Assembly (NCBI GenBank): GCA_964565405.1
Contig: CAZMEW010000003.1
Span: 13,841 to 77,840, forward strand
Source: UBA922 sp964565405
GTDB taxonomy: Bacteria; Patescibacteriota; Patescibacteriia; Magasanikbacterales; UBA922
Reading direction: 5' to 3'
DNA length: 64,000 bases
The notes beneath the pieces were generated by a model, which was given only the letters and a program-made list of their open reading frames with translations, was not told the DNA's origin and searched no databases. The position numbers and the translations under genes were made by a program. Positions 1 to 8,367 of this stretch are shown in pieces (position 1 is the first letter of the stretch; every line of letters starts with the position of its first letter).

Positions 1-425
1 AAATCATAAACCGTGACGCGATTGTTTCCTGATTGTGCGACATAGAGTCTGCTTGTCGAGGTGACATACACTACATCCCGAGGAGCACTCATCCCTACCT
101 GAGTGTTTGCAGGACTCGAACCCGTAAAGGTGGTCTGGCCGAGCACATAGAGCGCGTTTTTTCCATTACTGATAGTAGTTGTCGAAAAATCATAAACCGT
201 GACGCGATTGTTTCCTGATTGTGCGACATAGAGTCTGCTATTCTCCTGATCATAGGATAATCCTGTTGGGGTGTTCATCCCCGCTTGAGTATTTGCTGAG
301 CCTCCACCCGTAAACGTAGTCTGACCAAGGACATATGCTGCATCCATACCATTACTGATTGTAGTCGTCGAAAAATCATAGACCGTCACACGATGATTTC
401 CACTCTGAGCTACAAACAGACGATC
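1..425 (-). repeat. 186-bp tandem coding repeat (NHL blades)
   Basis: Bases 1-53 recur exactly at 187-239, and a diverged copy begins at 373. The period is 186 bp, or 62 codons. It encodes successive propeller blades of the truncated NHL protein. The high identity of the two left copies suggests recent duplication. Confidence 0.85.
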
Positions 426-875
426 GGTTATCGTGTCATACTCCACACTTGCCGGCGCATACATACCCGAACGCGTATTTGCCGAACTATCCCCAGTAAA
501 ATCCGACTGCCCGAGTACATAATCTGCTTCATAATCGAGCAATTCATTATTAGAATCAAGCTCAAAAACCAATACACGATTATTGTTGTAATCAGCAGCG
601 AATAATCGATGATTTTTATCATCGATGGTTATATCCGCCGCTCCATAGAATCCTACATTTCCCGGGCCATTATTTACTCCATCACGAGTAAAGATGGGTT
701 GTAGATTTCCCAGACCATCGTCCTCGACCTGCCCCAGTGTAGAAGTAGCATTCATTCCATTGTATATTCCTGAAACATCGCGCACGTTCAAAAACCAAAA
801 AGACAAACAGACTAAAGCGGTTGCGTATATAATGTACTCCTTATGACGATTAATTATGTGGTTAAACCAATACAT
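1..875 (-). CDS. Membrane-anchored NHL-repeat beta-propeller protein (3' end outside window)
   Basis: An open frame starts at the ATG at 875-873 and runs without a stop to position 1, giving 291 complete codons; the C terminus lies beyond the window. Residues 1-14 are basic, and residues about 15-33 form one hydrophobic segment (EYIIYATALVCLSFWFLNV), so the protein is probably an N-terminally anchored, outward-facing protein. From about residue 70 it has repeats of about 62 residues, with motifs such as RLYVAQSGNNRVTVYDF, YVLGQTTFTG and ANTQAGM. These are typical of NHL-type propeller blades. Propellers of this type usually mediate binding, but the ligand cannot be deduced. It follows ligA and has its own extended -10 box. 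Confidence in the frame is high because the repeats stay in phase. Confidence 0.85.
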   Translation of the reverse strand, partial: MYWFNHIINRHKEYIIYATALVCLSFWFLNVRDVSGIYNGMNATSTLGQVEDDGLGNLQPIFTRDGVNNGPGNVGFYGAADITIDDKNHRLFAADYNNNRVLVFELDSNNELLDYEADYVLGQSDFTGDSSANTRSGMYAPASVEYDTITDRLFVAQSGNHRVTVYDFSTTTISNGMDAAYVLGQTTFTGGGSANTQAGMNTPTGLSYDQENSRLYVAQSGNNRVTVYDFSTTTISNGKNALYVLGQTTFTGSSPANTQVGMSAPRDVVYVTSTSRLYVAQSGNNRVTVYD

Positions 876-898
876 CCCCGTTATATAAATATACAATT

Positions 899-904
899 AG
901 TATA
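899..904 (-). promoter_or_regulatory. Extended -10 box for the NHL gene
   Basis: On the minus strand the sequence TGCTATACT is an extended -10 (TGn plus TATACT) about 23 bases before the ATG at 875. No good -35 is visible. It would let the NHL gene be transcribed independently of ligA. Confidence 0.45.
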
Positions 905-913
905 GCATTTTTT

Positions 914-2938
914 TCAGGTGCTAAAAAGACGTATAAACATATCCTCATCAATTACAGTAATATTCAGTGTACGCGCCTTCGCAAGCTTACTTCCTGCTTC
1001 ACTACCAGCCACCACATAATCAGTATTTTTGCTGACTGAACCCGCGACATGACCACCTGCTTCTCTAATCATGGCCGTTGCTTCATCACGAGAGAGGGTG
1101 GGAAGCGTACCGGTTAATACAAATGTCTTTCCTGCTAGAGTGCCGGTTTTTTTGCTCGTATTTGTCGGATAGATAATCTGTACCCCTCGTTTCACGAGCT
1201 CCTCTATATGTTTTACTTCGCGACTATCACCAAAAAATTCAGCGATAGATTCGGCTACCCGTGGACCAATATCTTCTACAGCCTCCAATTCTTCTCTCGA
1301 AGCCTCCATCAATTTCTCAAGTGATGAAAATTTTTCTGACAGTCGAATCGCGGTCTCTTCACCCACATGTCGAATTCCAAGTGCAATAATAAATCGCTCG
1401 AATGGAACATGCTGTGCTTTTTTTATTGCCGCAATCAGATTTTCTGCTGATTTTTCTCCAAATTTTTCGAGATTTTCAAGTTCATCTTTTTCAAGCGTAA
1501 AAATATCAGCTGCTTCAGCAACCAATTTTTCATCCATTAATTTCTCAACAATTTTTTCACCTAATCCTTCAATATCAAATGCATGTTTTCCTGCAAAATG
1601 GATAATTCGCTCTTTTTCTTGTGCAAAACACCGTTTGTTGGAACAAAATAATGCTGCAGAAATACTTTGTTTTTTATCAACAACATCTCTTCGTTCGACC
1701 AGTGAACCGCAGATCGGGCATTTCTTGGGGATAGAGACTTTTTTCTCATTTCCAGTTCTAAGTTTATCCAACACTCGAATTACTTTTGGGATAATATCCC
1801 CTGCTTTTTCTACAACCACCCGATCCCCGATTTTTACACCCAACCGCTCGATTTCCTCAAAATTGTGAAGCGTCGCGTGAGTTACCGTGGTGCCTGCAAG
1901 TTGTACAGGCTCCATCAATGCAACCGGCGTAATCGCTCCAGTTCTCCCCACCTGAACATATATATCTTTAATTCGTGTAGTTCCTTGCTCCGCAGCAAAT
2001 TTTAGAGCAATTGCCCAGCGAGGAGCTTTGCCTGTATACCCCAATGCATCCTGATATTTTTTTTCATTTACCTTTACTACGATTCCATCAATCCAGAATG
2101 GCACATCCTTTTTCTTTTCCTGCCAATGTTTCCAGAATGTAATGATCGCATCGAGTGTGTCTACTTTTTTCCAATGTATATCTGTAGTGAAGCCCAGTTG
2201 TTGAAGTTCTCGTAATTCTCCTTCTTGCGTATCTGGAGCATCACCCTGCGAAATATCATATGCCGTAAATGATAACTTGCGTTTTTCAACGATACTTGAA
2301 TCAAGCTGGCGAATGGTGCCTGCCGTCGCGTTTCGTGGATTTGCAAACAACGGCTCTCCAGCTATCGCTCGTTCATTATTTAATCTTTCAAATTGTTTGG
2401 TATCCATCCACACTTCACCTTCAACAACCAGATCAACTGCCTTTTTTAATCGGAGCGGCACCGTATGAATTGTTTTGATATTCTGTGTGACATCTTCACC
2501 CACCACTCCATTTCCTCTCGTTGCCGCGGTTTTCAATAATCCTTTTTCATATGTTAATACCATATGAAGACCGTCGATTTTGAGCTCACCTACGTATGAA
2601 AAATCCTGGGCCTCCCCGCCTAATTCTTTGGTGAGCATTTTTTCAATACGCAGTTGCCACTCTCTCATATCTTCTTCATCGAACGCATCATTGAATGACC
2701 ATTGTGTTACTTTGTGTGTTATTTTTTCAAACTTATCTAGAACAACCCCTGCAACACGCTGAGTTGGTGAATCCGAAGTTACCAGCTCAGGATGTTCTTT
2801 TTCAATTTGTTTTAACTCTCGCATCAATGGGTCGTACATGGCATCCGTAACTTCAGGATCATTAAGTACATGATACTTATAGCGGAGTTCATCGATTTGT
2901 TCCCGTAATTGTTTTACTCGTTTTTCAATATTACTCAT
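914..2938 (-). CDS. ligA: NAD-dependent DNA ligase LigA
   Basis: This is the replicative NAD+-dependent DNA ligase, which seals nicks between Okazaki fragments and in repair. At 674 residues it has normal LigA length. Visible features in order: the N-terminal Ia helices (residues 1-60, with the YHVLNDPEVTDAMYD motif), the adenylation-site lysine K120 in ELKIDG, and the OB domain. These are followed by a four-cysteine zinc finger (CPICG ... CSNKRC), helix-hairpin-helix repeats around 470-580, and a C-terminal BRCT domain from about residue 600 (GKTFVLTGTLPTLSRDEA). The ATG overlaps the TGA of the upstream prepilin peptidase gene (ATGA), so the two are probably translationally coupled. It ends in TGA, which shows that TGA is a stop in this genome. 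Confidence 0.98.
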   Translation of the reverse strand: MSNIEKRVKQLREQIDELRYKYHVLNDPEVTDAMYDPLMRELKQIEKEHPELVTSDSPTQRVAGVVLDKFEKITHKVTQWSFNDAFDEEDMREWQLRIEKMLTKELGGEAQDFSYVGELKIDGLHMVLTYEKGLLKTAATRGNGVVGEDVTQNIKTIHTVPLRLKKAVDLVVEGEVWMDTKQFERLNNERAIAGEPLFANPRNATAGTIRQLDSSIVEKRKLSFTAYDISQGDAPDTQEGELRELQQLGFTTDIHWKKVDTLDAIITFWKHWQEKKKDVPFWIDGIVVKVNEKKYQDALGYTGKAPRWAIALKFAAEQGTTRIKDIYVQVGRTGAITPVALMEPVQLAGTTVTHATLHNFEEIERLGVKIGDRVVVEKAGDIIPKVIRVLDKLRTGNEKKVSIPKKCPICGSLVERRDVVDKKQSISAALFCSNKRCFAQEKERIIHFAGKHAFDIEGLGEKIVEKLMDEKLVAEAADIFTLEKDELENLEKFGEKSAENLIAAIKKAQHVPFERFIIALGIRHVGEETAIRLSEKFSSLEKLMEASREELEAVEDIGPRVAESIAEFFGDSREVKHIEELVKRGVQIIYPTNTSKKTGTLAGKTFVLTGTLPTLSRDEATAMIREAGGHVAGSVSKNTDYVVAGSEAGSKLAKARTLNITVIDEDMFIRLFST

Positions 2939-3717
2939 ATCCCTATTACTTCTCTATGAAACCACATAAGTATCGCGCTACCCCATAATACAGCGCTCAC
3001 AGTCCCAATCATCAAAAACGTACCAAACGCGATTTGATCTTTCTTATTTTTTTTCTTCAAAGCAAGCAGCGCAACCGCGTATGACGCACCCACTGCATAT
3101 GCAATTCCCAAAGCTAGAAGTGTCGGGCCAAAACCAAGAGATACGCCCATAAAAAAACCGATCATAATATCTCCACCACCAATCCACCTACCCTTCGAAA
3201 CTACATATTGAGCTATGAACCACCCCATACCAAGCGCTATTCCGCATACTATTGTTTTCCACTCAAAAGGAGTATAGATAAGATTTATCATTCCGATGAT
3301 GACCGCGGCACCAATGGTAACTTGTGGGTGAACTTCCATATACATCGCATCGTACGCAAATATGAATACTGCCGCGGTAATAATAATCCAATCTCGCAGG
3401 ATACTCACGTTTGGAAACATCGGATATTCCCGATACTTATATGCCACAAGAACAAATAGCACGGCGGTACATAATTCGATTAGAAAATACCTCAATGGAA
3501 TTTTGGTGTTACATAACTTACATCTTCCTTTTAAAAACAAAAAACTCAAGAGTGGTATGAGTTCGATTCCGCTCAATTTCTTTTCACATGTTACACACTT
3601 TGAACCACCAAACACGATCGATGTGCCATGGTATAGACGGTGTACCAGAAGTGTTATAAAACTTCCAATACACCCCCCCAAGACAGCCGACCATATGTAC
3701 CAAATCCAGTTCTCCAT
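2935..3717 (-). CDS. pilD: Type IV prepilin peptidase / N-methyltransferase (PilD, family A24)
   Basis: This is an integral membrane aspartyl protease that cleaves the leader of type IV prepilins and N-methylates the new N terminus. At 260 residues it has typical length. The cytoplasmic zinc-binding loop with two CxxC pairs is present (C41/C44 and C66/C69). The catalytic aspartates are in FAYDAMYMEVHP and in the GGGD motif (GGGDIMIGFF). Between them are several hydrophobic segments, consistent with the usual multi-pass fold. The gene lies directly downstream of a pilin gene, its likely substrate, and overlaps ligA by four bases. A hairpin terminator separates it from the pilin gene, so it may be expressed by read-through or from a weak internal promoter. 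Confidence 0.95.
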   Translation of the reverse strand: MENWIWYIWSAVLGGCIGSFITLLVHRLYHGTSIVFGGSKCVTCEKKLSGIELIPLLSFLFLKGRCKLCNTKIPLRYFLIELCTAVLFVLVAYKYREYPMFPNVSILRDWIIITAAVFIFAYDAMYMEVHPQVTIGAAVIIGMINLIYTPFEWKTIVCGIALGMGWFIAQYVVSKGRWIGGGDIMIGFFMGVSLGFGPTLLALGIAYAVGASYAVALLALKKKNKKDQIAFGTFLMIGTVSAVLWGSAILMWFHREVIGI

Positions 3718-3748
3718 AGTGATAAAAAGTATATCATAGGGGTATATA

Positions 3749-3781
3749 AAAACCCAGCCCTTTTATAGAGGACTGGGTTTC
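3749..3781 (-). terminator. Rho-independent terminator after the pilin gene
   Basis: An inverted repeat (AAACCCAG at 3750-3757 and CTGGGTTT at 3773-3780) is followed by a T-run on the minus strand. It sits just after the pilin stop codon. It would limit transcription into pilD and raise pilin output relative to its peptidase. Confidence 0.8.
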
Positions 3782-3802
3782 TAAATTAACGATGTCAAAA
3801 AA

Positions 3803-4240
3803 TTACTGACCAACCATTCCTGATGGTGAGGCAGTTACTTGTCCTGCTCCGAATCCACCTGCTCCTGACTGAAGTGTTCCAGTGATAGTGTAGGTAGAAG
3901 TGCTACCCGTATAGCTGTAGTTTTCTCCTGCAGTTGGACCTTCTGGTACGAGACCCATATATGGATTAGCGCATCCGGTAGCTCCAAATCCGCTTGCGTT
4001 CAAACAAGCATGAGTACTGTCGCCCAAACTTACTCCAGTTCCAGCTGGATATGAATTCTGGTCTGTGTAGTAGAGTTCGAGTGCGGTCTGAATCTGTTTG
4101 ATATCAGACAAACGCTTTGCATCATTTGCCTTCTGTCGAGCTGAGCCAAGAGCTACAACTGCGAGTGTCGAAAGCAAACCAATAATAGCGATTACAACGA
4201 GTAATTCGATTAAGGTAAAACCTTTTGTATTTCTGTTCAT
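3803..4240 (-). CDS. Type IV major pilin-like prepilin
   Basis: This 145-residue prepilin has a seven-residue leader ending in KG, cleavage before F8, and Glu at +5 (GFTLIELLVV). A hydrophobic alpha1-N helix follows (IAIIGLLSTLAVVALG). The globular part begins with the ARQKANDAKRLSDIKQIQTA segment common to pilins and type II pseudopilins and contains two cysteines (HACLN ... TGCANPYMG) likely to form a disulfide. The strong Shine-Dalgarno (AGGGGGTGAG) before the ATG and a dedicated terminator suggest high expression, as expected of a major pilin. Neighbours are a response regulator and pilM upstream and pilD downstream. Whether it serves adhesion, twitching or DNA uptake is not determinable, but pilT and comEC are in the same window. 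Confidence 0.93.
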   Translation of the reverse strand: MNRNTKGFTLIELLVVIAIIGLLSTLAVVALGSARQKANDAKRLSDIKQIQTALELYYTDQNSYPAGTGVSLGDSTHACLNASGFGATGCANPYMGLVPEGPTAGENYSYTGSTSTYTITGTLQSGAGGFGAGQVTASPSGMVGQ

Positions 4241-4273
4241 AATGTCTCACCCCCTTCCTCAATATGAACCATA

Positions 4274-4279
4274 ACTATA
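4274..4279 (-). promoter_or_regulatory. Possible pilin -10 box
   Basis: TATAGT lies on the minus strand in the 46-base gap between the response regulator stop and the pilin start. The -35 match is weak. It is offered because the pilin has its own terminator and strong ribosome-binding site. Confidence 0.3.
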
Positions 4280-4286
4280 GTGCTAG

Positions 4287-4670
4287 TTATTTTATTTTTA
4301 ACACGGACTTCACTTTTTCAACAGTTTCCGAGGGTTTGGTGTGCGCCTTAATAAAATAGTCTACTGCGCCCATCTCAAGTCCGCGTTCTACGTCATCTTT
4401 TTGCCCCAAATTAGTCAATAGAATAACTGGGATGCCTTTTGTAGATTCATCTTTTTTTAATTCTTCCAATACTGCAAAGCCATCCATCTTTGGCATAAGA
4501 ATATCGAGAAGAATAATATCTGGCTTCTTCTTTCGCGCAAGCTCAAGACCTATTTCTCCATTTTCTGCAAGTGTCACCTTGAACTTCTCCATTTCGAACT
4601 TGGTCTTATAGATATTTGCGAGAAAACCATCGTCCTCCACCAATAATACATTCACTGCTGCTTCTGCCAT
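4287..4670 (-). CDS. Single-domain response regulator (CheY/PilG-like receiver)
   Basis: This 127-residue receiver domain has no output domain. The acidic pocket is E12-D13-D14, the phospho-acceptor is D56 in IILLDILMPKMDG, the switch Thr lies in ILLTNLG and the conserved Lys in YFIKAHTKP. Such stand-alone receivers act by protein-protein contact after phosphorylation, for example on pilus motors. It lies between pilM and the pilin gene with its own promoter, so control of pilus assembly or motility is the natural inference. No histidine kinase is encoded in the window, so its phospho-donor is elsewhere. Confidence 0.93.
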   Translation of the reverse strand: MAEAAVNVLLVEDDGFLANIYKTKFEMEKFKVTLAENGEIGLELARKKKPDIILLDILMPKMDGFAVLEELKKDESTKGIPVILLTNLGQKDDVERGLEMGAVDYFIKAHTKPSETVEKVKSVLKIK

Positions 4671-4700
4671 AGAACTACAATTTATAAAGTCAACACATAC

Positions 4701-4729
4701 AGTATAGCAGACGCCCTTTCTTTCCCCAA
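4701..4729 (-). promoter_or_regulatory. Sigma70-type promoter for the response regulator
   Basis: The minus strand reads TTGGGG (4729-4724), a 17-base spacer and TATACT (4706-4701), preceded by TG for an extended -10. It lies about 31 bases before the response regulator start. Confidence 0.65.
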
Positions 4730-4764
4730 TAGTAACTGTGGATAGGTTTTAAGAGATTTTTAAA

Positions 4765-5904
4765 TTAAAAATGTCTCAATGCTAACCCAATCGATACTGC
4801 CATACGTGAACCAATTTCTCGAAGTATCGGTTTTAGCCCTGATTGGTAAATAGCCCTAGCCCAGGGATCTCCTACAAAAACTTTCATAGGGAAGGTTTCT
4901 GTCAGGTAGGCTGCAACCGGTGAAAACAAACAAGCACCTCCCGAGAGAATGATTTTTTCAGGAGTTTTTCCTTCATTCCCTGTTTGTTGTAAATACAAAT
5001 CAAAACTATATTGTATCTCCTTTGCTAGCGGATCGAGAAAAGGCATGAATTGATCGTGAGGCAATGTTGTTGCAACACTTGAGATATCTTTCTTTATTTG
5101 ACCTACGAGACTCTGATCTACTCCTAAATTTTGGGATAATATTTCATCAATGGTATTTCCACCCAAATGTAAACTCCGATGAGTCATGGGTAGCCCATTA
5201 TCAATGATGAAAAAATTTGTACGTTCAGCGCCAATATCTACCACCATTGCAACCGTCGCATCTTTTCCAACAAGCGAACGAGCAAGCGCGAATGCTTCTG
5301 TTTCCAATTCTTGTAGCTGCAACCCTGCTTTATCAAAAATTGCAGTATAAAACGCAACTAACGCCTTCGGTGCGGCGGTCACCAACAAAGTCGTGTAGTT
5401 CTTTTTTGTTTCTTCTCGTACGGGTACTTTTTGGTACACAATCTGCATTTCAGAAGCTGGTTTTGAGATCATTTTACTTACCTCATCTTCAACAATTGCT
5501 GGAAGTTCCTTCTCCTCAACATTGGGTAGGTTCAAAATCGCATGAAACACATAGGAGACTGGCAGACTTGAGGTTACTTTTTTTCCACTGACCTTAGCCT
5601 CTTTTACTAATATTTTCAATAAATCTGCATACTCATTTATTCGAGACTCACTCAAGATAAAATCTCTTACTGAGGTTGGTGCTATCGAAGATGATTTCTG
5701 ATCCATCGGCATAGGCATTGCTGTCGTCTTGCCTGTCGTCCCAGAAACTGAAATATTCGGGATATGAACATCGAGCTCTTTATCAAGAATTCCATATGTC
5801 CATAATTGTGGACGTCCTTTGGTTTTTTTGAGTTCAACCAATTTGATCCCGTGCGCCCCGATATCTACACCGATGTATGATTCTTGTTTTGAAAATAATC
5901 CCAT
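4765..5904 (-). CDS. pilM: PilM, actin-like ATPase of the type IV pilus inner-membrane complex
   Basis: PilM is a cytoplasmic actin-fold protein that binds the PilN tail and links the pilus alignment complex to the motor. The start is set at the ATG at 5904-5902 (MGLFSKQESYIGVDIG). The longer frame to 5925 would add seven residues with no function and would lie on the -10 box. Actin-like nucleotide motifs are visible: VDIGAHGIKLVEL near the N terminus (phosphate 1), VVDIGAERTNFFIID (phosphate 2) and ILSGGACL (adenosine motif). The protein of about 379 residues is slightly longer than common PilM. Between about residues 55 and 95 there is a low-complexity insert (TTGKTTAMPMPMDQKSS). PilN, PilO and PilQ are not in the window. 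Confidence 0.92.
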   Translation of the reverse strand: MGLFSKQESYIGVDIGAHGIKLVELKKTKGRPQLWTYGILDKELDVHIPNISVSGTTGKTTAMPMPMDQKSSSIAPTSVRDFILSESRINEYADLLKILVKEAKVSGKKVTSSLPVSYVFHAILNLPNVEEKELPAIVEDEVSKMISKPASEMQIVYQKVPVREETKKNYTTLLVTAAPKALVAFYTAIFDKAGLQLQELETEAFALARSLVGKDATVAMVVDIGAERTNFFIIDNGLPMTHRSLHLGGNTIDEILSQNLGVDQSLVGQIKKDISSVATTLPHDQFMPFLDPLAKEIQYSFDLYLQQTGNEGKTPEKIILSGGACLFSPVAAYLTETFPMKVFVGDPWARAIYQSGLKPILREIGSRMAVSIGLALRHF

Positions 5905-5913
5905 AGTGCGGAT

Positions 5914-5919
5914 AGTATA
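5914..5919 (-). promoter_or_regulatory. -10 box very close to the pilM start
   Basis: TATACT on the minus strand ends only nine bases before the pilM ATG, so a transcript starting 6-7 bases downstream would be leaderless or nearly so. No Shine-Dalgarno is visible and the -35 is weak. Confidence 0.45.
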
Positions 5920-5949
5920 ACACAAAATAGTCTTCAGTATCGAGAACCA

Positions 5950-6852
5950 TTATTCTGCTGTGGATATTACGTACCCGTCACGAGTTATATGTGCAACAAT
6001 ATCTGATTGCTTATCTGTTCTCCATACCGTGCTCGACGCCCTCTCGACACGTTTTAATACTCGAAATGAGGGGTGTCCATATTTATTCTTTTCTCCTGCT
6101 GACACAATTGCATCAGATGGACTGGTTGCTTCCAAAAAATCTTCGCTTGATGAACTATCTGACCCATGATGTCCAAGCTTTAGGATATCTACATCAAGAT
6201 CGCTTGTATATTTCTCAATCAAATATTTTTCCAACGGCTCCTCAGCATCTGCCATAAGTAATACTGACGTATTTCCATAGATGACTTTTGTGACAATCGA
6301 CGTATCATTTGATCCTGTATCCTTTTTGAGACCTGGAACACGAGAATCAACCACAATTGGATGATCCGGATACAAAAATTCGATTGTAGTTGATGCAATC
6401 ACCAATTCTTTTCGCCCCTGCAATTCCACATATTCCCCCTCCCCCTGCGAAGCAGTCCAAAATGATCGCCACATGGCGCTATCTTCTTTCTTGAGACCAT
6501 TATACCATACATGTTTGATATCAAAGCGCTTCATCACTTCTTCGCACCCACCATAATGGTCGAGATCGGGATGTGTGATTATGAGGTAATCAATTACCCT
6601 GTCATTCCATACCATAACGCGACCGAGCGCCTCAAGAATCCGCGCATCAATCGCACAATCAATGAGCATATCTTCCCCATTTGCGAATTCGAGATAAGTC
6701 GCGTCCCCTTGCCCAATATCAAGAAATGTAATCGTAAGTCCGATATCTTTTTCTTCTTTGACACCTTGCACATCACCTTTTGGTAAGATTTCATAAGCAA
6801 ATATACTACTAACCACAAGACACCCTACTACTAGATAAAAAATGTATTTCAT
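5950..6852 (-). CDS. ComEC-type metallo-beta-lactamase domain protein (separate ORF)
   Basis: This 300-residue protein has an N-terminal hydrophobic segment (residues about 3-20) and a metallo-beta-lactamase fold domain. The domain opens with FLDIGQGDATYLE (residues 43-55) and carries the metal-binding HxDxDH motif as HPDLDH (94-99). Later metal ligands are in LLMADAEEP and LGHHGSD. In most bacteria this domain is the C-terminal part of ComEC, where it is thought to degrade the non-transported DNA strand. Here it is a separate protein whose ATG overlaps the stop of the membrane ORF by four bases, so the pair is coupled. The hydrophobic N terminus implies an outward-facing location. Confidence 0.88.
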   Translation of the reverse strand: MKYIFYLVVGCLVVSSIFAYEILPKGDVQGVKEEKDIGLTITFLDIGQGDATYLEFANGEDMLIDCAIDARILEALGRVMVWNDRVIDYLIITHPDLDHYGGCEEVMKRFDIKHVWYNGLKKEDSAMWRSFWTASQGEGEYVELQGRKELVIASTTIEFLYPDHPIVVDSRVPGLKKDTGSNDTSIVTKVIYGNTSVLLMADAEEPLEKYLIEKYTSDLDVDILKLGHHGSDSSSSEDFLEATSPSDAIVSAGEKNKYGHPSFRVLKRVERASSTVWRTDKQSDIVAHITRDGYVISTAE

Positions 6853-8366
6853 ATTTTTTTTATTTTTTGCATTCTTCCTACATAATACACTAATACCGCA
6901 TACATCGCGACCATCATATATATTGGTATCCTCACCTCAATTGACGCAAAGCGCACCTGCGCGAAAAACCTAACTATTCGTATGATATATTCCATTCCTG
7001 CGTACGCTATAAACCCAACCATTCTTCCTGCCGGAATAAACACGCAACCAGCAACTACAGCCACGGTTCCAGCAATCATGATCCATGGGATAAGCCACAA
7101 AATTAGAATATTTACCAGCGGAGACACTACTGAAAGTCTACCAAACTGGAATAATATGAGTGGTAATGTTGATGTAATTGCTGATAGCGTTGAGATAAGA
7201 GATTCTTTTATTCCCCACCATTCAGGAACTTTCTTCAAGTATCGTGCTATGATTGGAGCAATATATACTAATCCCAAGGTTGATAAAAACGAAAGCTGAA
7301 ATCCAGCATCCCACATCAATACAAATGGATTTTCAATAGACATTCCTACTGCCGTCAAAATAAGTACATTTGCGATTGAACTTCTTCTGCCTGTTTGTTT
7401 TGCAATGAGCACCAAGATTCCCATGATCCCCGCTCTTACTACTGACGCACTTGCTCCGGTAAATATAACAAACACAATGATACCCGTAACAATGAGTAGA
7501 AATGCCTTCTTGCGCGGAATATAGAGAAATTTTGAAATCGAAACAAAGATGGTTGCAATGACGGTGATGTTGTATCCAGAAATTGCTACTATATGCGTAA
7601 CGCCAGTTTTTGCAAACAAGTCATTGAGAGACCCTAACCCTCCGCGGTAACCATATAGTAAACCAGCCACAAAACTGGCATATGGCTCATGCCACAAATG
7701 GGAAACCTTATCGGCAAGTAGAGATTTGAATGAAAAAATGTTTTGATAAAATATATTCCCCTTTACTATTCCCGTGGATTCAATATGTGGATTACCACAT
7801 ATTGCGTAGATATTCATCCGTGATAAAAATCTATCATATCGAAAAGTAGTCCCATTTTCTGTATCTTCTATCGGTTCAGCAGGTTCAATAGTACATTTGA
7901 TAACTAACTCTTCCCCGTACCTATACCGCGGATATAGATCACTTTTCACATACACTTCTCCTTTTATATTCCGGTCTTCTTCATTTAATTTTTCCGCACG
8001 TACCTTATAACGAATTCCATCGAGACGTATGTCTGGTTCTCCAGATACAAATCCGGTAAATGAAATCTCATTTTCAGTGTACACGTGAATATAGTCTGCT
8101 GTATCTGGCGGAAACGTAATCTGATAACGGAGAAAACCACAAGCAAAAAATAATATCGATATCACTATCAGTCGAACTCCTAAGCTTTCTTTCCAAAGAT
8201 ACGATGCAACGAGTGCCATACTAATTGCACCTAATCCAAACCATAGCGAAATAAATTTCTCGCTCAACGATGCAGTAGTAATTCCCAAAAGAAAACAAAA
8301 GCAGAACACAAAAAATGTTCTGCTTTTTGAATTCGTTATTTGTGTGAAGCCCTCCCTGAACTTCAT
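6849..8366 (-). CDS. comEC: ComEC/Rec2 family competence membrane protein (channel part)
   Basis: This is the inner-membrane channel through which single-stranded DNA enters during natural transformation. In 505 residues it has early membrane spans (residues 18-75), an extracytoplasmic DUF4131/OB-like region (about 80-200, with FTGFVSGEPDIRLDG and GEVYVKSDL), and then the Competence domain. That domain has the typical motif FAKTGVTHIVAISGYNITV and about eight hydrophobic helices. The metallo-beta-lactamase domain is missing at the C terminus and is supplied by the overlapping downstream ORF. The gene starts one base before the leuS stop ends, so it is in the leuS transcript. The window has no comEA or comF. 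Confidence 0.93.
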   Translation of the reverse strand: MKFREGFTQITNSKSRTFFVFCFCFLLGITTASLSEKFISLWFGLGAISMALVASYLWKESLGVRLIVISILFFACGFLRYQITFPPDTADYIHVYTENEISFTGFVSGEPDIRLDGIRYKVRAEKLNEEDRNIKGEVYVKSDLYPRYRYGEELVIKCTIEPAEPIEDTENGTTFRYDRFLSRMNIYAICGNPHIESTGIVKGNIFYQNIFSFKSLLADKVSHLWHEPYASFVAGLLYGYRGGLGSLNDLFAKTGVTHIVAISGYNITVIATIFVSISKFLYIPRKKAFLLIVTGIIVFVIFTGASASVVRAGIMGILVLIAKQTGRRSSIANVLILTAVGMSIENPFVLMWDAGFQLSFLSTLGLVYIAPIIARYLKKVPEWWGIKESLISTLSAITSTLPLILFQFGRLSVVSPLVNILILWLIPWIMIAGTVAVVAGCVFIPAGRMVGFIAYAGMEYIIRIVRFFAQVRFASIEVRIPIYMMVAMYAVLVYYVGRMQKIKKI

Positions 8367-8367
8367 A

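Noticed and set aside
914..916. UGA-to-glycine recoding as in Gracilibacteria and Absconditabacteria
   Set aside because: ligA and pilD end in TGA at their expected lengths and no conserved gene needs TGA as sense.
5905..5925. Upstream start of pilM
   Set aside because: It would lie on the -10 box and add seven residues ahead of the conserved MGLF start.
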